This document shows positions 14,286 through 20,408 of a stretch of 20,408 bases of DNA, piece after piece. Source of the DNA: Lentisphaerota bacterium (lineage in GTDB: Bacteria > Verrucomicrobiota > Kiritimatiellia > JAAZAB01). The notes below the pieces were generated by a model that was not told where the DNA came from, ran no database searches, and saw nothing but the letters and a program-made list of their open reading frames with translations. Numbering within the stretch: position 1 is the first letter of the stretch; each line of letters begins with the position of its first letter. The position numbers and the translations under genes are program-made. The DNA lies in assembly GCA_020201415.1 (NCBI GenBank), contig JAIVGW010000007.1:1-20408 (forward strand), written 5' to 3'.

Positions 14286-14360
14286 GGGCCGTTAACTCAG
14301 CGGGAGAGTGCTACCTTCACACGGTAGAAGTCACAGGTTCAAATCCTGTACGGCCCACCA
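14286..14360 (+). tRNA. tRNA-Val (anticodon CAC)
   Basis: A complete 75-nt cloverleaf. The acceptor stem is GGGCCGT with ACGGCCC, the anticodon stem CTACC/GGTAG encloses loop TTCACAC, so the anticodon is CAC (Val, GUG codons). The T-arm ACAGG-TTCAAAT-CCTGT and an encoded 3' CCA (14358-14360) are present. Its 3' 22 bases overlap, on the other strand, the end of the LOG-family gene. Confidence 0.95.
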
Positions 14361-15214
14361 TCCTGGTTTTCGTAAAACCGCGCGATGATGTCCCATATTT
14401 CCTGTGCCTCTTCGGCATATTCCATCAGGGCGAGATCCTCCGGGGAAATAACGCCTTCTTCCGCCAGCGCGGGAAAGTTGACAATGCGTTCCCAGAAGGC
14501 CCGGCCGACCAGTACCACGGGGATTTTTGCCACTTTATGCGTTTGAATCAATGTGAGGGCTTCAAACAGTTCGTCGAGGGTGCCGAAACCGCCGGGGAAG
14601 GCCACGAGCGCCCTGGCCCGCATCAGGAAATGCATCTTGCGGATGCCAAAGTAACGGAAATCAAAACACAGTTCCGGGGTGATGTAGGGATTGGGCCTCT
14701 GTTCAAAAGGCAGCTTGATGTTCAGGCCGATGCTCTTGGCGCCGACGTCAAAAGCGCCGCGATTGCCGGCCTCCATGATGCCCGGTCCGCCGCCGGTAAC
14801 CACCACGTAGTCGCATTCACCGCGGATCTGACAGGCGGATGAAACGATCCGGCTGAATTCGCGGGCCGTCTGGTAGTAACTTGCATGCTCCACCCCTTTG
14901 CGGGCGCGTTCCAGCGCGGCCCGGGCGGCGGGATCATCGGGGTTGGCCGCTGCCTGCTGACGGGCGTCGTTCAACTGTCGTGCGGCATCCTCGGGCGTAG
15001 GGGTGCGGGCGCTGCCGAAAACCACCACCGTGGAATGCACATGGTTGTCTTTCTGCGCGATCTCCGGTTTGATCAATTCCAGGGCCAGGCGCATGGGCCG
15101 CAGTTCCGGCCGCCGCATCAGTTCCTCATCCTCGTAGGCGGTGACATAGGCCTGGCAGTCGATCAGTTGCTGCTGTAATGCTTCCCGCCGGCGTTTTTCC
15201 GGATCCTGTGACAT
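14339..15214 (-). CDS. LOG-family (TIGR00730-like) Rossmann-fold nucleotide-binding protein
   Basis: 291 residues from the ATG at 15214, which has AGGA about 11 bases upstream. Signature motifs: VVVFGSART (63-71), VVVTGGGPGIMEAGNRGAFD (137-156) and the PGGFGTLDELFE loop (207-218) with catalytic-type residues of the family. Members are often mislabelled lysine decarboxylase; those tested release nucleobase or cytokinin bases from ribotides (5'-monophosphate phosphoribohydrolase). The N-terminal about 60 residues and the charged insertion near 75-110 make it longer than the shortest LOG proteins, as in the larger COG1611-type members. The last five residues (GPYRI) and the stop are encoded by the antisense of the tRNA-Val T-arm and acceptor. 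Substrate not predictable. Confidence 0.9.
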   Translation of the reverse strand: MSQDPEKRRREALQQQLIDCQAYVTAYEDEELMRRPELRPMRLALELIKPEIAQKDNHVHSTVVVFGSARTPTPEDAARQLNDARQQAAANPDDPAARAALERARKGVEHASYYQTAREFSRIVSSACQIRGECDYVVVTGGGPGIMEAGNRGAFDVGAKSIGLNIKLPFEQRPNPYITPELCFDFRYFGIRKMHFLMRARALVAFPGGFGTLDELFEALTLIQTHKVAKIPVVLVGRAFWERIVNFPALAEEGVISPEDLALMEYAEEAQEIWDIIARFYENQDGGPYRI

Positions 15215-15227
15215 GTTGTGCGTTATC

Positions 15228-15407
15228 CTATGATGGTTGTCTGTTTTGTTTGGCGTAATGCCGGGCTTCATCCAGCATTACCAGGTAATTATCGCGTGGA
15301 ATGTATTTGGTGCCCCAGTTGCCGTAGCCTAGAAAATATCCTCCGCCGGTCAGCAGGGTCACGGTACAGTCATGCATGGCCGGCGGAAGCGTGTCGGATG
15401 TGGACAT
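15228..15407 (-). CDS. Possible small protein of 59 residues (unknown)
   Basis: From the ATG at 15407 the frame reads MSTSDTLPPAMHDCTV and ends RHYAKQNRQPS just 13 bases before the LOG gene start. The middle has a Gly/aromatic-rich stretch (LLTGGGYFLGYGNWGTKY). I do not recognise it. Its tight spacing to the LOG gene and ordinary composition favour a real gene in the same transcript. No clear ribosome site is seen, and no repeat or signal peptide. Confidence 0.4.
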   Translation of the reverse strand: MSTSDTLPPAMHDCTVTLLTGGGYFLGYGNWGTKYIPRDNYLVMLDEARHYAKQNRQPS

Positions 15408-15439
15408 GATCAAATCATGAGAGGCCCGCCTTCGCCGCT

Positions 15440-15485
15440 GCGCGGTCTTCCGCCGTCGCTAAAGCTATGGCGGACAAGACCGCGC
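15440..15485. repeat. Long imperfect hairpin between tmRNA and the small ORF
   Basis: Left arm GCGCGGTCTTCCGCC (15440-15454) pairs with right arm 15469-15485 (GGCGGA, two unpaired bases, then AGACCGCGC). The loop holds GTCGCTAAAGCTAT. It lacks a T tract, so it is not a standard terminator; it may be a dispersed palindromic repeat or a 3' processing stem for transcripts from the tmRNA side. Confidence 0.5.
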
Positions 15486-15490
15486 GGCAA

Positions 15491-15510
15491 TTTTCGCCTT
15501 CCGGCGAAAA
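15491..15510 (-). terminator. Perfect 8-bp hairpin directly after tmRNA 3' end
   Basis: TTTTCGCC-TTCC-GGCGAAAA, one base beyond the tmRNA CCA. On the minus strand the loop is GGAA, a GNRA tetraloop. No U-run follows it, so it may stabilise or guide 3' processing more than terminate. Confidence 0.4.
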
Positions 15511-15511
15511 A

Positions 15512-15862
15512 TGGTGGAGGCGGGGGGATTTGAACCCCCGTCCGAATAAGAGTCACCGCAGCATCTACGCGTGTATTCTGTCTTTAAATCTCGCCGTTGC
15601 AATTGCCGGCAGACAGGCGTTGCAACGGTTAGTGTCCACGTGAATCTCGCGGAGGCGTCCGGTCACCCAACGCCGCCGCCAGCCCGCTGTCGTCGTCTTG
15701 TTCGCCTAGCAGGCGGTCAGCGGCAAGACGTCGCGGTATTTAAGCCGCGAGAGCTAATTCAGTATTAGCGTTTGTTTTTTTTCCCGGGTGTTTTACGAGG
15801 CCAACCGGGGTCCTCGACGCGCAACTACGGCTTCAACCTACCCGTCGAAACCTGTCGCCCCC
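15512..15862 (-). ncRNA. ssrA: Transfer-messenger RNA (tmRNA)
   Basis: A 351-nt one-piece tmRNA. The 5' end GGGGGCG pairs with CGCCTCC before the discriminator A and encoded CCA (15514-15512), with one G-U pair. The hallmark GACAGGTTTCGACGGG follows the 5' acceptor strand, and the T-arm GGGGG-TTCAAAT-CCCCC is at the 3' end. The tag frame ends with codons for ANTELALAA and a TAA (15769-15740), matching the usual hydrophobic ALAA degradation tag. With the SmpB protein (not in this window) it rescues stalled ribosomes and marks the product for proteolysis. The exact resume codon could be this GCT or the AAC before it. Pseudoknots were not folded. Confidence 0.95.
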
Positions 15863-15889
15863 ATATTTTATGGAGCATTCCACTGCATA

Positions 15890-15918
15890 AGTCTAGACAT
15901 CCGCGCGTCGGATTGCAA
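15890..15918 (-). promoter_or_regulatory. Possible tmRNA promoter
   Basis: On the minus strand TTGCAA (15918-15913) and TAGACT (15895-15890) are 17 bases apart, each 4 of 6 to consensus. A start about 20 bases before the mature 5' end suits RNase P processing. Confidence 0.35.
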
Positions 15919-15924
15919 GCTTTG

Positions 15925-15943
15925 GTTTTGGTATGCCCAAAAC
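15925..15943. repeat. Small hairpin between uvrB and ssrA
   Basis: GTTTTGG (15925-15931) pairs with CCAAAAC (15937-15943) around a five-base loop, just after the uvrB stop. No T tract follows on the minus strand, so termination is uncertain. Confidence 0.35.
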
Positions 15944-15954
15944 AGGGATGCAGG

Positions 15955-18045
15955 TCAGCCCTTGGCCCGGCGGTGATGGCGGGCCTTGACGGTGCGGGTG
16001 CCGGGATAGCGCAATCCGCCCGACTTGCGGCGTTTGGTCGGGCGGGTTTTGGCGGACCGGCTATCCTCCGGGCCGGACAGGTCGGCGGCGTTGCGTAATT
16101 CGGCGATCTGATCGCGCAGGATGGCGGCGCGCTCGAATTCCAGGGCATCGGCGGCCGCCAGCATTTCCGCCTCCATCTCGCTGATGGCAGTCTGGACATC
16201 GTAGTCGGCTGCCGACTCGCGGGCCAGCGCATGGCGTTCCACGGCCTGGCCGGCGGTCTTACGTTGCAGGCCTTCCTGAATCTTCTTGATGATGGTGCGC
16301 GGGGTGATGCCATGCTCCCGGTTGTATTCGGTCTGCCGCTCCCGCCGATCGGTCATCAGTTTCAGGGCGCGCCGCATGGAGTCCGTAACCTTGTCGGCGA
16401 ATAAAATGACCTTGCCGTCGCTGTGACGGGCGGCGCGGCCGGCGGTCTGGATCAGGGATGATTCAGACCGCAGGAAGCCTTCCTTGTCGGCGTCCAGGAT
16501 GGCCACCAGCGAGACTTCCGGCAGATCAAGTCCTTCGCGCAGCAGGTTGATGCCGACCAGGCAGTCGAAGTCGCCCAGGCGCAGGCTGCGCAGAAGCTCC
16601 ACGCGTTCGAGGGCGTCGATTTCGGAATGCAGGTAGTTGACCCGCAGGCCGGCTTCGCGCAGGTAGGCGCTGAGGTCTTCGGCGGTTTTCTTGGTCAGAG
16701 TGGTCACCAGCACGCGTTCATGACGCGCGGCGCGGGCCTTGATTTCCTCCATGACTTCGTCGATCTGGCCCGTCAGCGGCCGCAGTTCACAGACCGGATC
16801 CAGGAGGCCGGTGGGGCGGATCACCTGCTGCACCGGCGGCGGCGATACTTTGCGCTCGTAATCGGCGGGTGTGGCGGAGGCGAAAATCATCCTGCCGGTG
16901 GCCTGGAGGAATTCATCGAAATTCAGGGGGCGGTTGTCCTTGGCCGATGGCAGCCGGAAACCGTGTTCCACCAGGGTCTGCTTGCGCGCCTGGTCGCCGT
17001 TGTACATGCCGCGCACTTGGGGCAGGGTGACGTGTGACTCGTCCACGATCGTCAGGAATTCGCCGGGAAAATAGTCCAGCAGGGTGGCGGGCGGTTCGCC
17101 GGCCCCGCGGCCGCTGAGGTGGCGGGAGTAATTCTCCACGCCGGAGCAGTAGCCGGTTTCCGCCAGCATTTCCAGATCGTAATTGGTGCGCATGGCCAGA
17201 CGCTGCGCTTCCAGCAGTTTATTGTTCTGTTCAAACCACTTCAGGCGTTCGGCCAGTTCGGCGCGAATGGCCGCCAGGGCCGGGGTGATGCGCGTGGCGG
17301 GCATCACGAAGTGGCGGGCGGGCGAGATGGCGGCGCGCGGGAGATCAGCCTCGGGTTTGCCGGTAAGCGCGTCAATCCGCTGCAGTTGATCAATGGTGTC
17401 ACCGAAGAAACCGATGCGGATGCCGTGCCGGGCGTAGGCGGGGAAGACGTCCAGGGTATCGCCGCGCACGCGGAAGGCGCCGGGTTGGGGTTCGTAGTCG
17501 TTGCGGGTGTATTGAATGTCCACCAGTTGCCGCATCAGCGTCTCGCGGTCGATTGTGTCGTTGCGCTGGAGCCTGATCAGCATCTCCCGGTAGTCCTCGG
17601 GCGAGCCCAGGCCGTAAATGCAGGAGACGGAGGCGACGATGATCACGTCCTCGCGGTTCATCAGCGAGTGGGTGGCGGAAAGCCGCAGCCGTTCGATCTC
17701 CTCGTTGATGGCCGAGTCCTTTTCAATATAGGTATCGGTCTGCGGGATGTAGGCTTCCGGCTGGTAATAGTCGTAGTAACTGACGAAATATTCCACGGCG
17801 TTTTGCGGAAAATATTCCTTGAGTTCGGCGAACAGTTGCGCGGCCAGGGTTTTGTTGTGGGAGACGACCAGCGCGGGCTTGTCCCAGGCGGCGATGGTAT
17901 GGGCCATGGTGAAGGTTTTACCCGAGCCGGTGACCCCTTCCAAGGTTTGGAAGCGCCGGCCTTCCGTCAGACCGCGGGTCAAGGCCGCGATGGCGGTCGG
18001 CTGGTCGCCGGCCGGCTGGTATTCCGATTTCAGGATGAATGACAT
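15955..18045 (-). CDS. uvrB: Excinuclease ABC subunit B
   Basis: 696 residues from the ATG at 18045; the protein begins MSFILKSEYQPAGDQP, the standard UvrB start, while the longer open frame to 18144 is not conserved. Key parts: Walker A GVTGSGKT, the beta-hairpin region YYDYYQPEAYIPQTDTYIEK, IIVASVSCIYGLG, the DEXX-type helicase box TIVDESHV, GINLLREGLDLPEVSLVAILDADKEGFLRSE, QTAGRAARH, and a C-terminal UvrB/UvrC coiled coil (AISEMEAEMLAAADALEFERAAILRDQI). It verifies DNA damage handed over by UvrA and recruits UvrC in nucleotide excision repair. The very end is Lys/Arg-rich. Length is normal. It follows panC after a 70-base gap and may share its transcript. No ribosome site is evident. Confidence 0.97.
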   Translation of the reverse strand: MSFILKSEYQPAGDQPTAIAALTRGLTEGRRFQTLEGVTGSGKTFTMAHTIAAWDKPALVVSHNKTLAAQLFAELKEYFPQNAVEYFVSYYDYYQPEAYIPQTDTYIEKDSAINEEIERLRLSATHSLMNREDVIIVASVSCIYGLGSPEDYREMLIRLQRNDTIDRETLMRQLVDIQYTRNDYEPQPGAFRVRGDTLDVFPAYARHGIRIGFFGDTIDQLQRIDALTGKPEADLPRAAISPARHFVMPATRITPALAAIRAELAERLKWFEQNNKLLEAQRLAMRTNYDLEMLAETGYCSGVENYSRHLSGRGAGEPPATLLDYFPGEFLTIVDESHVTLPQVRGMYNGDQARKQTLVEHGFRLPSAKDNRPLNFDEFLQATGRMIFASATPADYERKVSPPPVQQVIRPTGLLDPVCELRPLTGQIDEVMEEIKARAARHERVLVTTLTKKTAEDLSAYLREAGLRVNYLHSEIDALERVELLRSLRLGDFDCLVGINLLREGLDLPEVSLVAILDADKEGFLRSESSLIQTAGRAARHSDGKVILFADKVTDSMRRALKLMTDRRERQTEYNREHGITPRTIIKKIQEGLQRKTAGQAVERHALARESAADYDVQTAISEMEAEMLAAADALEFERAAILRDQIAELRNAADLSGPEDSRSAKTRPTKRRKSGGLRYPGTRTVKARHHRRAKG

Positions 18046-18115
18046 TACGTTTGGATTTGCTGCCGGTTGCCGCGGGTTAATAAGATTTAAGCTTTCACAG
18101 GGACGGTTGCGACCG

Positions 18116-18985
18116 TCATTCGGGCAGATTCGACAGTCGGTCATCCGGCAGCATCAGGTTATCTATCAGGCGCGTCGCGCCGAAGCGCACTGCCAGCGCC
18201 ACCAGCACCGGCTGCATCATCCGGCTCACCGGCTGCAAAGTGGTGTTGTCCACAATTTCAACATAATCGATCTGCGCCGTGGCGTTGTCCGTCAGTTCCC
18301 GGCGCAGGATGGCACGTACGACTTCGACATCGCGTTCCCCCGCCCGGTACAGGCGCCGCGCCCGGCGCAGCGCCCGGCTCAGACACAGGGCATCGCGACG
18401 TTGTTGCGGGTCCAGGTAGGCGTTGCGTGAACTCATGGCCAGACCGTCGGCTTCCCGCATGATGGGCGCGGTGATCAGTTCCACGGGGAAATTAAGATCG
18501 CGTACCATGCGGCGGATCAGTCGTTCCTGTTGCGCATCCTTTTGGCCGAAAACCGCCACCGCCGGTTGGATCAAATTGAACAGCTTGGCCACGATTGTCA
18601 GCACGCCCCGGAAATGACCTGGCCGCGCGGAGCCGCACAGGTGACGCCCCAGACTGTCTTCCTGCAGGTAAACTGAATGATCCCCGGCATATATCTGCGC
18701 CGGTGCTGGATGCCAGACCAGATCCACTCCCGCCTTTTCGCACATACGGCAGTCGCGTTCCAGATCCCGCGGATAGCGCTGAAAATCTTCGCCGGGCCCG
18801 AATTGCGCGGGGTTGACGAAAATGCTCAGGACCACCCGGTCGGACCGCTGTCGCGCCAGGCTTGCCAGTGACAGGTGCCCGTCATGCAGGCAGCCCATGG
18901 TCGGCACCAGTCCGATCCGCGTTTTGCGGTCACGCCATTCGTTCAGGGCCGCCTGCAGACTGGTTATGGATTCGACGGTTTGCAT
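18116..18985 (-). CDS. panC: Pantoate--beta-alanine ligase
   Basis: 289 residues, the usual length. The ATP and pantoate site motifs are present: VPTMGCLHDGHLSL (with the HxGH-type nucleotide loop), SIFVNPAQFGPGEDFQRYPR, HFRGVLTIVAKLFN, AVFGQKDAQQ and AMSSRNAYL. It joins pantoate and beta-alanine with ATP to make pantothenate, the last step of vitamin B5 synthesis, in the cytoplasm. Its ATG shares one base with the stop of panB (TAATG), so the two are translated together. No PanD is encoded here, so beta-alanine must come from elsewhere. Confidence 0.97.
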   Translation of the reverse strand: MQTVESITSLQAALNEWRDRKTRIGLVPTMGCLHDGHLSLASLARQRSDRVVLSIFVNPAQFGPGEDFQRYPRDLERDCRMCEKAGVDLVWHPAPAQIYAGDHSVYLQEDSLGRHLCGSARPGHFRGVLTIVAKLFNLIQPAVAVFGQKDAQQERLIRRMVRDLNFPVELITAPIMREADGLAMSSRNAYLDPQQRRDALCLSRALRRARRLYRAGERDVEVVRAILRRELTDNATAQIDYVEIVDNTTLQPVSRMMQPVLVALAVRFGATRLIDNLMLPDDRLSNLPE

Positions 18986-19827
18986 TAATAACAGTGGGCG
19001 GAGTCCGGGAAAGCGCCGCCCTCAACTTCGCGGCGATAGTCGGTAAAGGCCGTACGCATCCTTTGGGCGAGATCGGCGTAAGCCTTGACGAAGCGCGGGC
19101 GAAAATCTTCAAAGATGCCCAGCATGTCATGCGTCACCAGAATCTGGCCGTCGCAGCCCGGCCCCGCGCCGATACCGATGGTTGGGACTTTGACGGCGCG
19201 GGTGATGCGGCGGCCGAGCGCAGCCGGCAGGCATTCGAGCACCATGGCGAACACGCCTGACTCTTCCAGCGCTTGCGCATCGCGCAGCAGCGCATTGGAG
19301 TCCCGGGCCCGCCGGCCCTGCACCTTATAGGCGCCGGTCAGGCGGATACTCTGCGGCGTCAGGCCGATATGTCCCAGCACCGGAATGCCGTTGCGGGTCA
19401 GGTTTCTGATCAAAGTCGCGCGAAAGGCGCCGCCCTCGATTTTTACCGCGTCGGCGCCGCTTTCCTGTAGCAGGCGGCCGGCATTGCGAATGGCTTCGGT
19501 ATCGCTGACCTGGTAGGAGAGGAACGGCATATCGGCGACGACCAGGGACTGGCGGACGCCACGGCTCACCGCGGCAGTGTGGTAAAGCATGGCGTCCATG
19601 TTCACCGGCAAGGTGGTGCGGTGTCCCTGCATGGTCATGGCCAGTGAATCACCCACCAGGATCAGGGGGATTCCGGCCTGATCCAGCAGGCGCGCGGTGA
19701 TATGGTCGTAAGCCGTCAGGCAGGCAATTTTACGCGTTGACTTGCAGGCCTGCAGTCGGGTGATGGTCCATTGGACGTGCGGATCTTCCGTCGCGGCAAC
19801 TTTTTGGGATGGCTTTGTCTTTTTCAT
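18985..19827 (-). CDS. panB: 3-methyl-2-oxobutanoate hydroxymethyltransferase
   Basis: 280 residues; start ATG at 19827 has AGGA seven bases upstream. Family motifs: CLTAYDHITARLLDQAGIPL, VGDSLAMTMQGH (metal Asp), VVADMPFLSYQ, GADAVKIEGG, PVLGHIGLTPQ, VPTIGIGAGPGCDGQILVTHD and MLGIFEDFRPRFVK. It transfers a hydroxymethyl group from methylenetetrahydrofolate to ketoisovalerate, giving ketopantoate, which after reduction feeds PanC. The N-terminal about 18 residues (MKKTKPSQKVAATEDPHV) are a short polar extension. It lies 30 bases after folK, a folate gene, consistent with its folate cofactor need, though the link may be chance. Confidence 0.97.
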   Translation of the reverse strand: MKKTKPSQKVAATEDPHVQWTITRLQACKSTRKIACLTAYDHITARLLDQAGIPLILVGDSLAMTMQGHRTTLPVNMDAMLYHTAAVSRGVRQSLVVADMPFLSYQVSDTEAIRNAGRLLQESGADAVKIEGGAFRATLIRNLTRNGIPVLGHIGLTPQSIRLTGAYKVQGRRARDSNALLRDAQALEESGVFAMVLECLPAALGRRITRAVKVPTIGIGAGPGCDGQILVTHDMLGIFEDFRPRFVKAYADLAQRMRTAFTDYRREVEGGAFPDSAHCY

Positions 19828-19857
19828 GGGATGTCCTGTATATGACGGCCGTGATCT

Positions 19858-20361
19858 TTACCATTGCTTGGTAATTATTGTTACGGTGTGCGGGTCATCC
19901 AATCCAGCCAGGATGGCCGCCACGGAGCGAGTCTGTCCCGGCAGGAGCAGGTCGGGGCGGACATCGCACAGCGGTTGCGTCACGAACCTGCGGGTGTTCC
20001 AGCGCGGATGGGGCACCTCCAGGTCCTGGTCCCGGATTTCGTGCCGGCCGGCGTAAATGATGTCCAGGTCAATAATCCGCGGGGCATGGGGGACGTGGCC
20101 CGGCTGGCGTCCCTGCTGTTGCTCGATGCGCAGCAACAGCGGCAGCAGCTGACGCGGTGAAAGTATGGTTTCCACGATCAGGACCGCATTCAGAAACGGC
20201 AGGTGCGCATAGTCCGGCGGCACAGCCACCGGTTGCGTTTCATATAACGGCGATTGGGCGAGCTTACGCATTCCGGGCATTCCCAGAATGCTTTTACGCG
20301 CGGCTTCCATGTGCGCGCGCCGTTCACCGAGGTTGGCGCCCAGGCTTAATCCGACTTCCAT
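19858..20361 (-). CDS. folK: 2-amino-4-hydroxy-6-hydroxymethyldihydropteridine pyrophosphokinase
   Basis: 167 residues from the ATG at 20361, placed eight bases after GGGAG; the ATG at 20367 is only two bases from it and is less likely. Motifs: GLSLGANLGER, SPLYETQPV, FLNAVLIVET, PRIIDLDIIYAG (the metal-binding DLD pair) and LEVPHPRWNTRRFVTQPLCDV. The enzyme passes pyrophosphate from ATP to the pterin alcohol, a step before dihydropteroate synthase in folate synthesis. The usual RWGPRxxDLDIL segment reads HAPRIIDLDII, a mild divergence. Length is normal for a single-domain enzyme. It begins the folK-panB-panC-uvrB gene string in this window. Confidence 0.95.
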   Translation of the reverse strand: MEVGLSLGANLGERRAHMEAARKSILGMPGMRKLAQSPLYETQPVAVPPDYAHLPFLNAVLIVETILSPRQLLPLLLRIEQQQGRQPGHVPHAPRIIDLDIIYAGRHEIRDQDLEVPHPRWNTRRFVTQPLCDVRPDLLLPGQTRSVAAILAGLDDPHTVTIITKQW

Positions 20362-20363
20362 GG

Positions 20364-20408
20364 TCATTGCTCCCGGCTTCGGGCGGCAGTTCCTGCCGCC
20401 GCTGTCTG
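20364..20408 (-). CDS. Possible 3' end of an upstream gene (partial)
   Basis: From the right edge one frame reads QTAAAGTAARSREQ and ends in TGA (20366-20364), overlapping the ATG at 20367. Fourteen codons cannot identify it, and other frames are open over this short stretch as well. Confidence 0.25.
   Translation of the reverse strand, partial: QTAAAGTAARSREQ

Noticed and set aside
15865..15870. TAAAAT as -10 box of tmRNA
   Set aside because: It would start transcription inside the mature tmRNA; the TTGCAA-N17-TAGACT pair further upstream fits better.
17119..18042. Open frame of 307 codons on the plus strand
   Set aside because: Lies wholly antisense to uvrB, whose motifs are unmistakable; a GC-rich shadow frame.
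1..20408. CRISPR array, prophage, toxin-antitoxin or integron
   Set aside because: No regularly spaced repeats, no cas, phage, toxin or integrase-like proteins were seen on either strand.

Overview
The window looks like a chromosomal stretch from a GC-rich Gram-negative bacterium, plausibly of the PVC superphylum (Kiritimatiellota/Lentisphaerota/Verrucomicrobiota type). That placement is an inference. It rests on the kind of large secreted multidomain proteins present (pre-peptidase C-terminal domain, TPR, LamG-like and glycosidase-like modules), a glucuronokinase-like GHMP kinase, and a LOG-family protein. No rRNA or other taxonomic marker is present.

Region 1 (1-9622, minus strand) is one tightly packed operon read leftward from a promoter near 9685-9712. 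In order of transcription it encodes: a 104-residue one-helix membrane protein; a secreted family-10 glycosylhydrolase-like protein; a secreted PPC-TPR-LamG-GH18-like protein; a membrane GT2 polysaccharide synthase with an N-terminal zinc ribbon; and a very large membrane-anchored deacetylase-like protein that continues as LamG, GH18-like, TPR and LamG modules past the left edge. Gene ends overlap (14, 8 and 4 bases). The content recalls the pga (poly-N-acetylglucosamine) systems, but the modules are shuffled and the deacetylase and GH18-like parts lack key residues. I read it as a divergent synthase-dependent exopolysaccharide locus. The last gene carries an apparent one-base frameshift near 2353-2356. 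Beyond it, an open frame of 789 codons runs off the window.

Region 2 (9623-10050) is the divergent intergenic region. It holds the operon promoter and a 163-bp MITE-like element with 18-bp terminal inverted repeats (17/18) and a perfect abutting 10-bp target duplication.

Region 3 (10051-14203, plus strand) encodes a stand-alone receiver protein, a KaiC/RecA-like ATPase joined by a proline-rich linker to an ExeA-like AAA ATPase (apparently one protein broken by a single-base frameshift), a glucuronokinase-like GHMP kinase, and a GalU-type uridylyltransferase. The last two could supply nucleotide sugar for the polymer. A hairpin repeat related to the inside of the MITE, with a compensatory base-pair change, lies at 12254-12282.

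Region 4 (14204-20408) is housekeeping: tRNA-Val(CAC); then on the minus strand a LOG-family Rossmann protein whose 3' end overlaps the tRNA, a possible 59-residue ORF, tmRNA (ssrA), uvrB, panC, panB and folK. The last four are closely spaced and probably co-transcribed.
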